Part shown: positions 33,157 through 43,619 of the stretch, piece after piece
Position numbering within the stretch: the first letter of the stretch is position 1
Layout: every line of letters starts with the position of its first letter
The notes under the pieces: model-generated
Told to the model about the DNA's origin: nothing
Database searches by the model: none
Seen by the model: the letters and a program-made list of their open reading frames with translations, nothing else
Assembly: GCA_020438105.1 (NCBI GenBank)
Contig: JAGQVE010000028.1
Coordinates: 1-50,966, forward strand
Length of the DNA: 50,966 nt
Direction of reading: 5' to 3'
From: Bacteroidales bacterium
GTDB lineage: Bacteria > Bacteroidota > Bacteroidia > Bacteroidales > JAADJA01
Position numbers and translations under genes: made by a program

Positions 33157-35523
33157 TCAAAAAGGATAACCAACAGCCAGCGATAAAATATAGTCATTCC
33201 AAAATCCTGAATTGGTAGTTATCCACCGGTCGTTTGCAGGCAGGTAGGGTTTGCGAATAGGCACGGCAGCATCTAAACGGATCACAAAATAGTCGATATC
33301 CACCCTGATCCCGAAGCCACCGCCAAGGGCAATTTCATCCAGAAAATTATTGAACCTGAATTTCCCTCCCGGACGTGACGCATCCTCATTGATCAACCAA
33401 ACATTTCCTGCATCCAGGAAAAAAGCACCATAGGTTTTATAGGTAATGGGAAACCGGTATTCAAAATTGCCGAGTAATTTAATTTCACCCGACTGATCTA
33501 AAAATCCCTTGCTAATTACTGAATCAGGTGGCTGGTAACTGCCCGGTCCGAGTGAGCGTGCGTAAAATGCGCGCAAATCCTGGCTGCCTCCTGCATAATA
33601 CTGCTTCACGTAGGGTAAAACCTCCGAATTGTTGTAAGGAACACCTACTCCAACAAGGAATCTTGTTGCAATCTGTTTTTTTTCATTAAAGTATATATAA
33701 TACCTGAAGTCACTTGTTAATTTTGTGTATTGCGAATAGGGGATTTTGAAGAGCTTTCCGGGTTCTTCGCTTCCCGGCTCTTTTAACCCTGTATAATTAT
33801 AAACCACATTTAAAATATTTCCAGCCAGATCTAGGGTAGTATTCAGGTAAAAATGATTAAATATTCTGCGTTTTGGATTGCTCGTAAATGTGAAACTGAC
33901 CACTGAGCCAATGATCAACTGTTCCTCAAAACTTTTAGCTACCTGTGGATATTGATTCAGGAATTCTTCAAATTCGGTGGAAGTTTGCGTTAATCTCAAA
34001 TAATCCACTGCAATTGCATCCACATTGAATTTCCTTTTTGGTGAAGTTCGCCAATTATACCCCCATTTTAGTTGTGATACGTCCATGCTGTAATAGCGAA
34101 CTCTTTTTAGCTGCCTTCCTCCAATGCTGGTGTATGTTTTAGGTACATATCTCCTGGAGGGATTTTTAACATTAACAGGAAATATAAAACGGGGGATGGT
34201 CAGTTTGAGATTAACACCCAATTCATACGAATTGAGGCCAAGCTCATATTGACGGGTTTTACTGCGTTTTTGCCATTCAAAGCCACCATCTATTTGAAGA
34301 CTTAATTGTTCTGCGCCCTTAAAAATATTCCGGTGACCAATGGATGCAATGGCAGATGGTCCAAGAAAATCGTTTGATTTTGTAGCAAAATTTACTTCGA
34401 GGCTTGTGGTAATGGGTTTTAATGGAACCAGGTTGATACTTGCATCCAGTTGATTGCTTGAACTGTCGACTTCCGTAAAACTGATGTCGACCGATTTAAA
34501 TGCATCCATCCCCTGCAGGTAACGTGTGGTGTTGTCATGATCAGTAAAAGTGTATTGAGCGCCAGGCATGATGGAAACTACCTCCGTGATAATATGGGGC
34601 CGGAAGGTGTGCTGCACCGATTTGTAAAGAATATTGTCAATCAGAATTGAATCGCTATAGTTCAGTGATGAGTTGGCTTTAAGATCAGAAATTACGTTAA
34701 TATTTACATTCCTGATATGGTAAGCATTGTAGGCTTTTGAACTAATGTTATCCTTGATAACCATGGTGAGGTCAACCTGTTTTTTACCCGCAGTGGTATC
34801 GGCATAAAATAAAAGAAAATCAGGATTAAAGAAAAAATGACCCTGATCGTTTAATATCCTTGCAAGTCGGTTTCGTTCTTCACGCATCACTTTTACCCAA
34901 TAATCATCGCCAGGCCTTATAAGGCTATTATCAAGATTCGCTGCAATAATACTGTCGGCTCTGCTTGCTTTTGGATGAAACTCAAAATTGCGGTAGGTGT
35001 AGGCAGGTTTAAAGTAGATGTTATATTTTGCCCTTGCCTTTTTGTCGTGTTTGCCGTAAATTTTTAAATCGAGTTTTATATCACTATCAAAATGTCCCAT
35101 GTCGGCGAGGCGCTGCTTCATTACCTTCACCCTGAACTCCGGATTTACTTCACTAAGCAATACCGGCGGTTTGCCAAAAACCCTGTGTATGTAATGTCGT
35201 GGGCCCCACGTTCCCGAAGGGTGCATGTAATTATAAATGGTAAGGCTTGTCCGGGGCAGGAAAACCATAGGTCGATTGGTTTTTACATTACCAACCAGGT
35301 ACAATTCATACGCTTTAAGCGGTTTGTTGCTGATCTTTCCGAAACCCTTTTCTGAAAACCAGGTGTAGGTGTAGAGTTTTTCATCCTCCTCAAGAAATTT
35401 GGTATTGGAACATGAGGATAAAATGAAAGTCAAAAACAAGCCATAGAGGAAAAGTGACTTTTGTAAATCAAACAAAACACCGATACTTATCCGAAAGTGA
35501 TATTTGGTCCTGGTTTTACTCAT
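33157..35523 (-). CDS. tamL: TamL: lipoprotein Omp85/BamA family protein
   Basis: About 788 aa. A signal with lipobox (LSSC, near residue 38) identifies the Bacteroidota lipoprotein variant of TamA. The N-terminal third has POTRA-like periplasmic segments, and the C-terminal half is a 16-strand Omp85 barrel with YYAGGSQDLRAFYARSLGPGSY (pieces of the lid-loop region), FLDAGNVW and a C-terminal aromatic strand ending LAVGYPF. It inserts or assembles outer-membrane components together with TamB. The ATG at 35523 overlaps the last codons of tamB; a longer frame from 35565 lies wholly inside tamB and is rejected. Confidence 0.88.
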   Translation of the reverse strand: MSKTRTKYHFRISIGVLFDLQKSLFLYGLFLTFILSSCSNTKFLEEDEKLYTYTWFSEKGFGKISNKPLKAYELYLVGNVKTNRPMVFLPRTSLTIYNYMHPSGTWGPRHYIHRVFGKPPVLLSEVNPEFRVKVMKQRLADMGHFDSDIKLDLKIYGKHDKKARAKYNIYFKPAYTYRNFEFHPKASRADSIIAANLDNSLIRPGDDYWVKVMREERNRLARILNDQGHFFFNPDFLLFYADTTAGKKQVDLTMVIKDNISSKAYNAYHIRNVNINVISDLKANSSLNYSDSILIDNILYKSVQHTFRPHIITEVVSIMPGAQYTFTDHDNTTRYLQGMDAFKSVDISFTEVDSSSNQLDASINLVPLKPITTSLEVNFATKSNDFLGPSAIASIGHRNIFKGAEQLSLQIDGGFEWQKRSKTRQYELGLNSYELGVNLKLTIPRFIFPVNVKNPSRRYVPKTYTSIGGRQLKRVRYYSMDVSQLKWGYNWRTSPKRKFNVDAIAVDYLRLTQTSTEFEEFLNQYPQVAKSFEEQLIIGSVVSFTFTSNPKRRIFNHFYLNTTLDLAGNILNVVYNYTGLKEPGSEEPGKLFKIPYSQYTKLTSDFRYYIYFNEKKQIATRFLVGVGVPYNNSEVLPYVKQYYAGGSQDLRAFYARSLGPGSYQPPDSVISKGFLDQSGEIKLLGNFEYRFPITYKTYGAFFLDAGNVWLINEDASRPGGKFRFNNFLDEIALGGGFGIRVDIDYFVIRLDAAVPIRKPYLPANDRWITTNSGFWNDYILSLAVGYPF

Positions 35524-38500
35524 TTCCTTTTTTTGAATCCTTCTCTTTTCGGAACATATCCCCAAAAGAGTTATAATCCTTACTTATTTTAATTCCTCCT
35601 CCGGTTTCAATTACCTCCCCCTCAAGTAATCCTTCGTAGCTGTTTTTTCTGAAAAATATGCCTTTAATGGTGCCCTCTTCGTTAATTTTAATTTCAATTT
35701 CCAACTGGTTTTGGACAAATTGTGAGTTTACCTGTTCATTGTCGACACCCGAAATGGTTCCCAGGTTTCCTTTGTAATTAATTCGGGCACGATCATCAAA
35801 AAAGCTTTTGCCGATATTATAGTAATAATTCCTTCGTAAAACGGCATCCCCCTGCTCATCATAATCATTAAATGATTGCACATCAAATTTCAAATCAACG
35901 AAGGAGATATTTTCACCGATTAGATGATTAAGGTGGGTAGCATAAAATTTATCAATCTGTGCATTGGCAGTGCTGGTTCCTCCGAGTTCATCACCCTGCA
36001 AACTCAGAACAAATGATCCTCTAACCAGCAGGTTGAGTGCATTAATATTTCGTTCTTCTTCGGTAAGTTGCGCCAATCGCGCTGATACAATGGCGTCGCT
36101 GGTTTCAGTGGAAATATCAAAGCGGAGTTGTAAATCATTGAGCTCACCTTCCAGATACATGAGCACTTTAAAGTCCATCACTTTTGGATCTGCCGACATT
36201 AATCCCTCCGTGGAGGCACGAATTGTTGAAGATGCTACTATTTTCAGGTAGGGATTGTAAACGTCGTTTGAAAGGGTGATAAAACTCCCGGGTTCGATGA
36301 TGTATTCTTCCACAGTAACCATTGGCACTGCGTAATTGAGTGTTCCTTCATCAATTTGAAACATGCCGGAAACCTCCGGATTGTTTTCGAGGAGATTATA
36401 ATTTACAAAACCATTCAACCGGGCTTTCATATAATCGCTGCCACCGTTGTCAAAATAGATATTGACTTTTGCCCCGCTTTCTATTTCAATTTTTGATTTA
36501 AAGTTCTTCAATCCTTCCATTGTGAAAAATCCGGAAGTTTTTTGCTCATCTTCATCATCAATGGTTTCGGGATCAAATTTGGCATATGTAACCACCCCTC
36601 TATGATCGTTCAGCGCAAGTTCATCGGGCATGGTGTAAGTGATATCGGATGAACGGCTGATAACAACATTAGCATTTACTTCAATTTTATCCGGGGGGCC
36701 TACTACAGTAACATCGGTTCTTGCCTTTAAAAGACCATATAAAATATCGTTCTCCTTTTTGGTGGAATTCATAATTTCCATATCATCCGTGTGCAGCCTG
36801 AAATTATTATAAATATTACCATTATTGGCGAGGGTAATATTGCCGTTCATTTCGGCTAATTGATTTTGAGCGTTTCGGATTTGGAACCCATCAAAAATGA
36901 GGTTATTGTTTTTGATCTGAAGCTGATCGTCACCAAATGTAAAGGTGTTATTCAGGGCAATAATGCCGGCTTTGGCATCATGCAGCTTCAGGTAGCCATT
37001 GAGTACCGGTGATTCAATACTCCCTGAAATATCCCAGTTTGCCTGAAGGGTGCCATCAGCATCCTTCACATAATCACGAAGTAAAAAATTAAGTTGCTCA
37101 AGATTTACCCTTTTGATTTCAGCATGGATGTTCAGGTTGTTTTGGTCACCCAAAAATGTCTCGCCTCCTGAAATCAGAATTTCTTCATCCCTGCCATTCA
37201 ACGACAGATCAAAATACAAGTGGTCTTTGCTGTAACTAAATGGCGCTAACCTGAACTCCCCAAAGTCAAAATCGAACATATTCATATTATCAATTTGAAG
37301 AGTCCCTGTAATTTCGGGTTCACCAAATAAATTCATGAAATGAAAGTCAGCCTGAGCCACACCGTAAACCAGGGTGTCGAGGTCAAGTAGTCGCTCAATA
37401 CTTCCCATTCCGAAATCGACCAATTGCAACCTCACCTCATTTGGGTAGTTATCTTCAGTATTGCTGATCGCTATTAGTTGCTGGTTACTGCTCAGCTTAA
37501 AGGCATTAAATGTTAGGTAGCCCGGGTTGATCGTAACCAGGTTTTCATTGCTTATCTCCCACGGATCATAGCTAAAAATCAGGCTGTCGCGGATGAATTG
37601 CAGCTCAATATTTTCATTCACGGTGTCGAGCCTGAAAGAAAGGTCCATGTATGGATCATGGTAAGCATCGAAATACTGAAGCCGGTTAGTCAGTCGTGAA
37701 TTTCTGAACGCCCCGGCCAGGTCAAGTGTGCCGGTTATCAGGTCATCATACAGAATGTGACTGTAAAATTGGTAGTTGAGTTTTTGATCGTCGCCATTAA
37801 GTGAAAAACGAAGACTGTCGGTTCCAAGTTCATTATAGGTAAGGTTTGGAACAGCAATGTTAAAGGTGAGTTGCCGGGAGTTTTTATTGTAATTACCATC
37901 CAGGATCAATTGTGAAAACGCAGGCAGATCAGGGAAAAACAAGTTTGCAAAACCCTCCGGATAGTCAAGTTCTCCCTCAAGGGTAAATGCCGGAAAATCA
38001 AACGGGATTGTATCCGAATTAACATTTCCAAGATAATAACCCGGCAAATTTACAACCGCCTCAATGAATTCAGGGAAATCTTCATCGCAATTAAAAACCA
38101 GGTTGTAAAAATAGCTTTCGAGTTTAAAATCAGTAAGTTCAGGATTTGTTTTTAAGGCTAGTTTTACTTCATGCATCTGGTAAGCGGTATCAGGTAGCAT
38201 AAGGTCGAGGGCATGAATATCAGTTGAAAAAGCAAAGTTTTTATTGTCGGTGTAATCGATATCCAGCAGTGTATTTGATTTTACTTTCAGTTTTGAGGGC
38301 AGGGTCATAAACTGGTATAAATTGAGGTTATTAACATCCAAACTGCCGGAAGCGGTCAGTCGGGAGGGTGTAATTTGCCCGTCAAGTTCAATATTGACCG
38401 AAAGACTGGTATCATTTGAATAAAGCAGGGTGGTATAGTTACCCTCGTTTAAATTAGCGTTAAAGCTGATATTGTCATAACCAACATTGCGATAAACCAG

Positions 38501-40351
38501 CGTATCCACAAAAAGATTGATTTTTGATTCAGCATCATACAATTCTTCACCCTTCCAGGCACCAGCAAATTTTGCATTGACTTTGTTTAAGTCGGAACCA
38601 GTAAGGCTTTCAAGATTATAAAGGCTGGCATAAAAGGAAGCATTGTAAGCCGTTTCCGACCCAAGATTAGCTTCAAGCCTGATATCATCAATTTGACCAA
38701 GATCCGTTTGTAGTTTTCCGTTAAAACGATTGATTTTTCCTAAAAGGCGGTATGAACCATTAATGGAAATCCACTGGGGCAAACCGGCCAATGAATCCAA
38801 AAGGCCAGGTTGAATTAACCGGTAAACGTAATTTAGATACGGTGCGTTGAAACTCATTTGCAAAACAGCATCTATGGATTCCGAATCCATAAAATTGTTT
38901 GCATAGCCTTTTAAGTTAAAACTGCTTGAATCATTCATCCGCAGCCTGATTTCACGGATGTCAGCGTTATCATCATATCCGGTAAATTGGGTACTAAGGT
39001 CAATTTTGGTCTTCAGGATTTCATCGGCTGACAGATTACCCATGGAATCCATGGGATAAAAGTAATTGACGATAGAAAGGTTGTTGAAGAATAAATCCAG
39101 CGAAATATCATAAAAGTGGTTTGATAAATCCTGAAGGTTGGTAGGGCTGGCTGAGGTCTTTAAATTCAGGTTTAGCTGTCCATCCGTTGTATTAAGTTCA
39201 AGCTCGTTTATGTTAAAACTTGAATCCTGATGTATTAATTCTCCATTCAGATTGGTGATTTCAAGGCCATTTTCTTCCCGGCCGAGTAAATTTTCAATTT
39301 TTACCTTGAGCGTATCAGTATCCAGGATAATTCCCGATAAGTTGCCCGTAAGCCCCGTGAAATTCAAATGGCTGTTGTTAAAATGGCCGGGGGTGTTGGC
39401 TGCATTTTTATCATTCACCAGCATATCGAAATTTTCCAGATCCATGCTGTTTCCTTTAACGCGCCACAGGTATTGCCCCCAATTCAAATAATCAGTTGAT
39501 CCGGTATCTTCGGCCGGTTTTTCGCCGGGTAAAAACTCCACTGAACAGGTTGCCCCCGCGATATTTCCTTCATTGAAATTGATGGAGGCATTATTAATAT
39601 CGAGCAGGAAATCGGAAACTGCAATCTTCTCGCCACCTGCTTTAAAGATCATTGAACCCACCGAATCGATGAAATTGAATTCGGCATTCTGAAGCTTCAC
39701 TTCATGAATTTGCAGATCAAAAAGTTCGGTGTAAGTAGTGTCGTTGGGATCTTCCTCAATAAAAACATCAAGGGGTTGATAACTTACATAGGTATTGCTT
39801 ATCTCAGCCGATTTAAACTCGATGAGCTTTTCAAAATCGAGGGTGCCGAAATGAAGATAAGTTGAGCCAATATCAAGTACAAGGTTGAAACCGGTAATTG
39901 CTTCATCGCGATAACTGAAAAAACAATTTTCCACGCTGACACTTTCGACAGAAATGGTCCAGGGATTGGTATCGGGTTCAGTTTCTGTTTGAGGATTGGA
40001 AGGAGTTGAGGTCGTATCTGCCGGTATTCGATTTAAAAGGGCATCAATTTCCCCTTTGCCCTTTTTAAGTCCCACATTTTGAATCACCACCTTTTTTCGG
40101 ATCAGGGGCAGGATACGAACATTTACACTAAACTCACCTAAGGAGGCAAGTGTGTCTGATTTTTCATCTTCAATCAGGATATTCTGAACCTTAAGTTTTT
40201 TGGGGAATCCAAGCCTGAAGCCTCCAATATTCACTTTCGCATGCAATTGAGTTTCCAGCGCCGATTCGGTTTCCGATTTTAATCTACGCTGAACGGGCGG
40301 CAATAATATCAGGATTTCGAGAAGCAGTAGTAATGCAATAATAATTGCCAC
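35516..40351 (-). CDS. tamB: TamB (DUF490 family) translocation/assembly protein
   Basis: A protein of about 1611 aa: N-terminal membrane anchor (AIIIALLLLLEILILL), long beta-helical groove of AsmA/DUF490 repeats, and the C-terminal TamB domain (about 1230-1600). TamB bridges inner and outer membranes, probably moving lipids or assisting barrel insertion with TamL. Only a GTG at 40351 is available as a canonical start, but it gives no basic N-terminus; about 24 in-frame codons upstream (back to a TGA at 40429-40427) encode a Lys/Arg-rich stretch without ATG, GTG, TTG or CTG. The stop overlaps tamL by 8 bp. Confidence 0.88.
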   Translation of the reverse strand: MAIIIALLLLLEILILLPPVQRRLKSETESALETQLHAKVNIGGFRLGFPKKLKVQNILIEDEKSDTLASLGEFSVNVRILPLIRKKVVIQNVGLKKGKGEIDALLNRIPADTTSTPSNPQTETEPDTNPWTISVESVSVENCFFSYRDEAITGFNLVLDIGSTYLHFGTLDFEKLIEFKSAEISNTYVSYQPLDVFIEEDPNDTTYTELFDLQIHEVKLQNAEFNFIDSVGSMIFKAGGEKIAVSDFLLDINNASINFNEGNIAGATCSVEFLPGEKPAEDTGSTDYLNWGQYLWRVKGNSMDLENFDMLVNDKNAANTPGHFNNSHLNFTGLTGNLSGIILDTDTLKVKIENLLGREENGLEITNLNGELIHQDSSFNINELELNTTDGQLNLNLKTSASPTNLQDLSNHFYDISLDLFFNNLSIVNYFYPMDSMGNLSADEILKTKIDLSTQFTGYDDNADIREIRLRMNDSSSFNLKGYANNFMDSESIDAVLQMSFNAPYLNYVYRLIQPGLLDSLAGLPQWISINGSYRLLGKINRFNGKLQTDLGQIDDIRLEANLGSETAYNASFYASLYNLESLTGSDLNKVNAKFAGAWKGEELYDAESKINLFVDTLVYRNVGYDNISFNANLNEGNYTTLLYSNDTSLSVNIELDGQITPSRLTASGSLDVNNLNLYQFMTLPSKLKVKSNTLLDIDYTDNKNFAFSTDIHALDLMLPDTAYQMHEVKLALKTNPELTDFKLESYFYNLVFNCDEDFPEFIEAVVNLPGYYLGNVNSDTIPFDFPAFTLEGELDYPEGFANLFFPDLPAFSQLILDGNYNKNSRQLTFNIAVPNLTYNELGTDSLRFSLNGDDQKLNYQFYSHILYDDLITGTLDLAGAFRNSRLTNRLQYFDAYHDPYMDLSFRLDTVNENIELQFIRDSLIFSYDPWEISNENLVTINPGYLTFNAFKLSSNQQLIAISNTEDNYPNEVRLQLVDFGMGSIERLLDLDTLVYGVAQADFHFMNLFGEPEITGTLQIDNMNMFDFDFGEFRLAPFSYSKDHLYFDLSLNGRDEEILISGGETFLGDQNNLNIHAEIKRVNLEQLNFLLRDYVKDADGTLQANWDISGSIESPVLNGYLKLHDAKAGIIALNNTFTFGDDQLQIKNNNLIFDGFQIRNAQNQLAEMNGNITLANNGNIYNNFRLHTDDMEIMNSTKKENDILYGLLKARTDVTVVGPPDKIEVNANVVISRSSDITYTMPDELALNDHRGVVTYAKFDPETIDDEDEQKTSGFFTMEGLKNFKSKIEIESGAKVNIYFDNGGSDYMKARLNGFVNYNLLENNPEVSGMFQIDEGTLNYAVPMVTVEEYIIEPGSFITLSNDVYNPYLKIVASSTIRASTEGLMSADPKVMDFKVLMYLEGELNDLQLRFDISTETSDAIVSARLAQLTEEERNINALNLLVRGSFVLSLQGDELGGTSTANAQIDKFYATHLNHLIGENISFVDLKFDVQSFNDYDEQGDAVLRRNYYYNIGKSFFDDRARINYKGNLGTISGVDNEQVNSQFVQNQLEIEIKINEEGTIKGIFFRKNSYEGLLEGEVIETGGGIKISKDYNSFGDMFRKEKDSKKGNE

Positions 40352-40442
40352 TGTAATCCATAAAACCTTGAATGTTTTTTTGATTATCCTATGCCCGACT
40401 ATTTTCTTGATAACCCGTGTGTGTTTTCAATTTACTAAATAA

Positions 40443-43400
40443 TCATTGAAGTTCCTGTTTTTGCTTGAAATAATTGGCTGCCGATCTGATCACATTGTCC
40501 AGGTCCTCCCGGCTTTTCTCGAAATCATGCTTTTTTTGAATGGAAATTTTACTGTCTTTAAAAGGTCCAACCATTTTCAAAAATAGCTTCGAATCATTGT
40601 CGAGATCTATCTCGCCCTCTGTTGTTTGAACTGATCTTTTCTTTTTGGAACGGAAGAACAGGTCACTCAAACTCACTTCAATATTAAAATTCATATCCTT
40701 TTCTTCCATGTCGATCTCGCCAAAAAATCCAAGATTTGCAATGTTGTCATTCATAAAAACATCCCTGATGAACAGTTTGTTTTGAAATAGCAATGCGCTC
40801 ATGTTTAAATCGCTTACAAGCATGTTATCTTTGGCTTTATGCCCTACAAAAAACAAGGTGTTTTGGATTGGAGCAACACTGTCGAACTCGGCTTCCTGAA
40901 TGTGTGCATTTATTATCCAGGTGTCTTCATTTGAAATGGGCGTAAGTGTGGAATCCAGCGAAAAATAATAATGCGAAGTCCATGCAATGTGACCACTGGT
41001 GTTATCATGTGTAAATACATCCTGGTTAAAATCATCAAAAGATTGCAGGATTTTATTAATGTTCAGATCATGGGCATTGGAATAGAGATAACCGGTGGTT
41101 TTAACCCCTTTTGAATAATCAATTTGGCCGTTTACCTTTACGGCTCCATCGCCAATGTTAAAGCTGAGATTTCTAAGCCTCACAGCATCGGGTTGGTAGT
41201 TGAGCAGCATAGAAAGGTCAGAAATCTGAATATTTTGATAATATACCTGGTTAGCATTAACGTTCAGTTTGAAATTAACATTGCCGGGAAGCTCACTGAT
41301 CATTTTTTCTTTCGGTTGCTGACTTTTCCCTTCAATGTTTGGTAATCCCAGTACCTGCATGGCCATGATGTTATTGATATCAACCGTGTCTAGTTCAAGA
41401 TTAAGATTACCGGCAAAATAGGGTTCATCACTTGAGTAATCGTCAATGAGCCCGCTTGCATCAAGTTTGCCAAAAGGAAGCATTGTTTGAAACGTATTGA
41501 GTTTAGCAGATTTTTCGTTGGCAATAATATTCAGTTTGGTATTTTTAAGTACAGCGTCTTTATATTTGAGTTCGGCCGCCATCATGTTAATGTCAATGTT
41601 TAATTTGTCAGGAAAAACAAAGGGCGTTTTTGTTTCCTTCTTTTTGTCCTTGGGTGCAAACAAACTTTCAAATTCAGTAAAATCAAAGGTTTTGAAATTG
41701 AGATCGGCGAGTAAAACTGCACTTTTAACCTGGTTGTTTGCGAAATCGGCTTCACCTTTAATTACGCTGTGTCCATCTAAAAAATCAATGGTCATATTTT
41801 GAATATCAGCCTTTTGAATACCGGTTTTATTAAATGCTACATTTCCATTTCCTTTAAATTTTCCATCCTTATATTCAAAATTTACCTTGTCAATTTTAAG
41901 TTCGTTTTGTTTTAGTTTGCAATCGAGGAGCAGGTTGGTGAAATCGCCAAATTGGGTAATTAATTTATTGCCCGTAAGCTTAACGCCCAGCGAAAGATCG
42001 GCAAAGGCCGGGAATCCCGAATTTCCTTGCTTCTTTTTTTCCTGATCGCCAAAATCGATTTTGGTTAGATCAAGTTCATCAAAATGAAGCGAAAAATCAC
42101 CAATTACATTTTCCTCCCTCGGAACCACAAAACGGTCGAGGTTTTCGAGTGAGCCAGCAAAATGGAAGGCCGACTTATTAAATGTTCCAACCAGTGCGGT
42201 AATTTCCAGAATGTGGTTGTTCAGTATGGTATTGCCATTGAGTAATTCAATGGCATATCCTTCATCGTTAAGCACCACGGCCAGGTTATGTACTTCGATT
42301 TTGCCAAAAGCTTTTTGTTTGTTCTCCAGGTGGAATTGCCTTATCTCACTGATCTTGCCGTTAATTGCAAGATCAAGATCAATGATCCCGGTAAGTTTGA
42401 TATTTCCTGATTTAGGGATCAGGTGTTCCATGTTCAATTCGGCCATAAGGTGGGCATCAACATAAGGATCCCGGAGGTTTTGTAATTTAAACCGGCCATT
42501 CAAAAAACTTTCATTGATGCGTGTGTTGATGGTATCGATTTGCAACTCAACAGTTTCCGGTGAGTGTTTTTCGCCATTGTTATAATTGCCGGTAATTTCA
42601 GCAACTTCAATGGGGAAAGGAAGATCCTCGCCTTCAAACACTGCATTTTGAATGCTGAAATCCAATTCGGAGTAGGGTCGTTGGAATGGATTTACAAAAC
42701 CCTTTTGATTGTATGAGAGGCTGAGCTTTGCCTCGGGAGCAGTTTGATTCAGGTCAAAATCCAGATGAAACTCAAACAGGTTGAGGAATACATCATAACT
42801 ATCTTCTCCAAAAATGTGCAGTTCCACAAGATTACCATCTTCAAAAGGCTGCATACTCAATCGTGGGTAAAGTTTAAGTGACTGTGTCATAGCATATCCA
42901 CCAACAACTTCCTTCTTTTTTGTGATTCGGTTTATGTTAAATTCAACTTCCCGAGCAAGAACAGGTTGATCGTAAAACAATACATTGTGGTTTGAAACCA
43001 GGCTGTCGAGGTTGCCATCAAACTCACCGGTGATCATTAGCATTGAATCTGCCGAATGCAGTTGAAGCCGTGCTGATTCAATATAAACACCGGTTTGGTT
43101 ACCTTTTACTTCATTGGCAAAATATACGTGGCAATTCTTTAACCGGATATTTTCAGCATTGATCAGCATGGCTTCGTGAACACTGTCGTCACTTTTACTT
43201 TTACCTGCCAGTAATTTCGGTTTATTCCCAAGGCTGTCGATCACCGACCGGAAATTAACATCGGCGATCAACAGTTTTTTTAGTTCAACCTGTTTTTTTA
43301 GCAACTTAAATGGATTCACTGAAATGTCAATAGTTCCAATGGTTGATAAAATCACTGTATCGTCTGATATTACAACATTTTTGAGCAAAATCTGGGCGTA

Positions 43401-43592
43401 AGGGAAATTATTGATGTATGAAAATTCAAGGTCAGAAAAGGCAATATTGTCACCAAACTCATGATTCAGAAAGGCAACGAACTCATTATGTACATTGTGA
43501 TGGTGCACCTTGCTCATTATATAAAGCCCGGCAAATGGTGCAATGATGAGCATCAGTATTACGATTAGAATAATTTTCGTCCTTTTTTTCAT
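40443..43592 (-). CDS. AsmA family protein
   Basis: A 1049-aa AsmA-like protein: short basic N-terminus (MKKRTK), one membrane helix (IILIVILMLIIAPFAGLYIM), then the AsmA N-terminal domain (FSDLEFSYINNFPYAQILLKNVVI, LKKQVELKKLLIADVNF) and a long beta-rich body. AsmA-like proteins share the bridge-like lipid-transfer fold with TamB and YhdP and act in the periplasm on outer-membrane lipid homeostasis. It lies between the AI-2E permease gene (27 bp upstream) and tamB (about 90 bp or less downstream). Confidence 0.85.
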   Translation of the reverse strand: MKKRTKIILIVILMLIIAPFAGLYIMSKVHHHNVHNEFVAFLNHEFGDNIAFSDLEFSYINNFPYAQILLKNVVISDDTVILSTIGTIDISVNPFKLLKKQVELKKLLIADVNFRSVIDSLGNKPKLLAGKSKSDDSVHEAMLINAENIRLKNCHVYFANEVKGNQTGVYIESARLQLHSADSMLMITGEFDGNLDSLVSNHNVLFYDQPVLAREVEFNINRITKKKEVVGGYAMTQSLKLYPRLSMQPFEDGNLVELHIFGEDSYDVFLNLFEFHLDFDLNQTAPEAKLSLSYNQKGFVNPFQRPYSELDFSIQNAVFEGEDLPFPIEVAEITGNYNNGEKHSPETVELQIDTINTRINESFLNGRFKLQNLRDPYVDAHLMAELNMEHLIPKSGNIKLTGIIDLDLAINGKISEIRQFHLENKQKAFGKIEVHNLAVVLNDEGYAIELLNGNTILNNHILEITALVGTFNKSAFHFAGSLENLDRFVVPREENVIGDFSLHFDELDLTKIDFGDQEKKKQGNSGFPAFADLSLGVKLTGNKLITQFGDFTNLLLDCKLKQNELKIDKVNFEYKDGKFKGNGNVAFNKTGIQKADIQNMTIDFLDGHSVIKGEADFANNQVKSAVLLADLNFKTFDFTEFESLFAPKDKKKETKTPFVFPDKLNIDINMMAAELKYKDAVLKNTKLNIIANEKSAKLNTFQTMLPFGKLDASGLIDDYSSDEPYFAGNLNLELDTVDINNIMAMQVLGLPNIEGKSQQPKEKMISELPGNVNFKLNVNANQVYYQNIQISDLSMLLNYQPDAVRLRNLSFNIGDGAVKVNGQIDYSKGVKTTGYLYSNAHDLNINKILQSFDDFNQDVFTHDNTSGHIAWTSHYYFSLDSTLTPISNEDTWIINAHIQEAEFDSVAPIQNTLFFVGHKAKDNMLVSDLNMSALLFQNKLFIRDVFMNDNIANLGFFGEIDMEEKDMNFNIEVSLSDLFFRSKKKRSVQTTEGEIDLDNDSKLFLKMVGPFKDSKISIQKKHDFEKSREDLDNVIRSAANYFKQKQELQ

Positions 43593-43619
43593 ACCGATCC
43601 TTTAAATAATGATTAAACA

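Noticed and set aside
35521..35565. Longer TamL start at 35565
   Set aside because: It would lie inside tamB and places charged residues before the signal; the ATG at 35523 overlapping the tamB stop is more natural.
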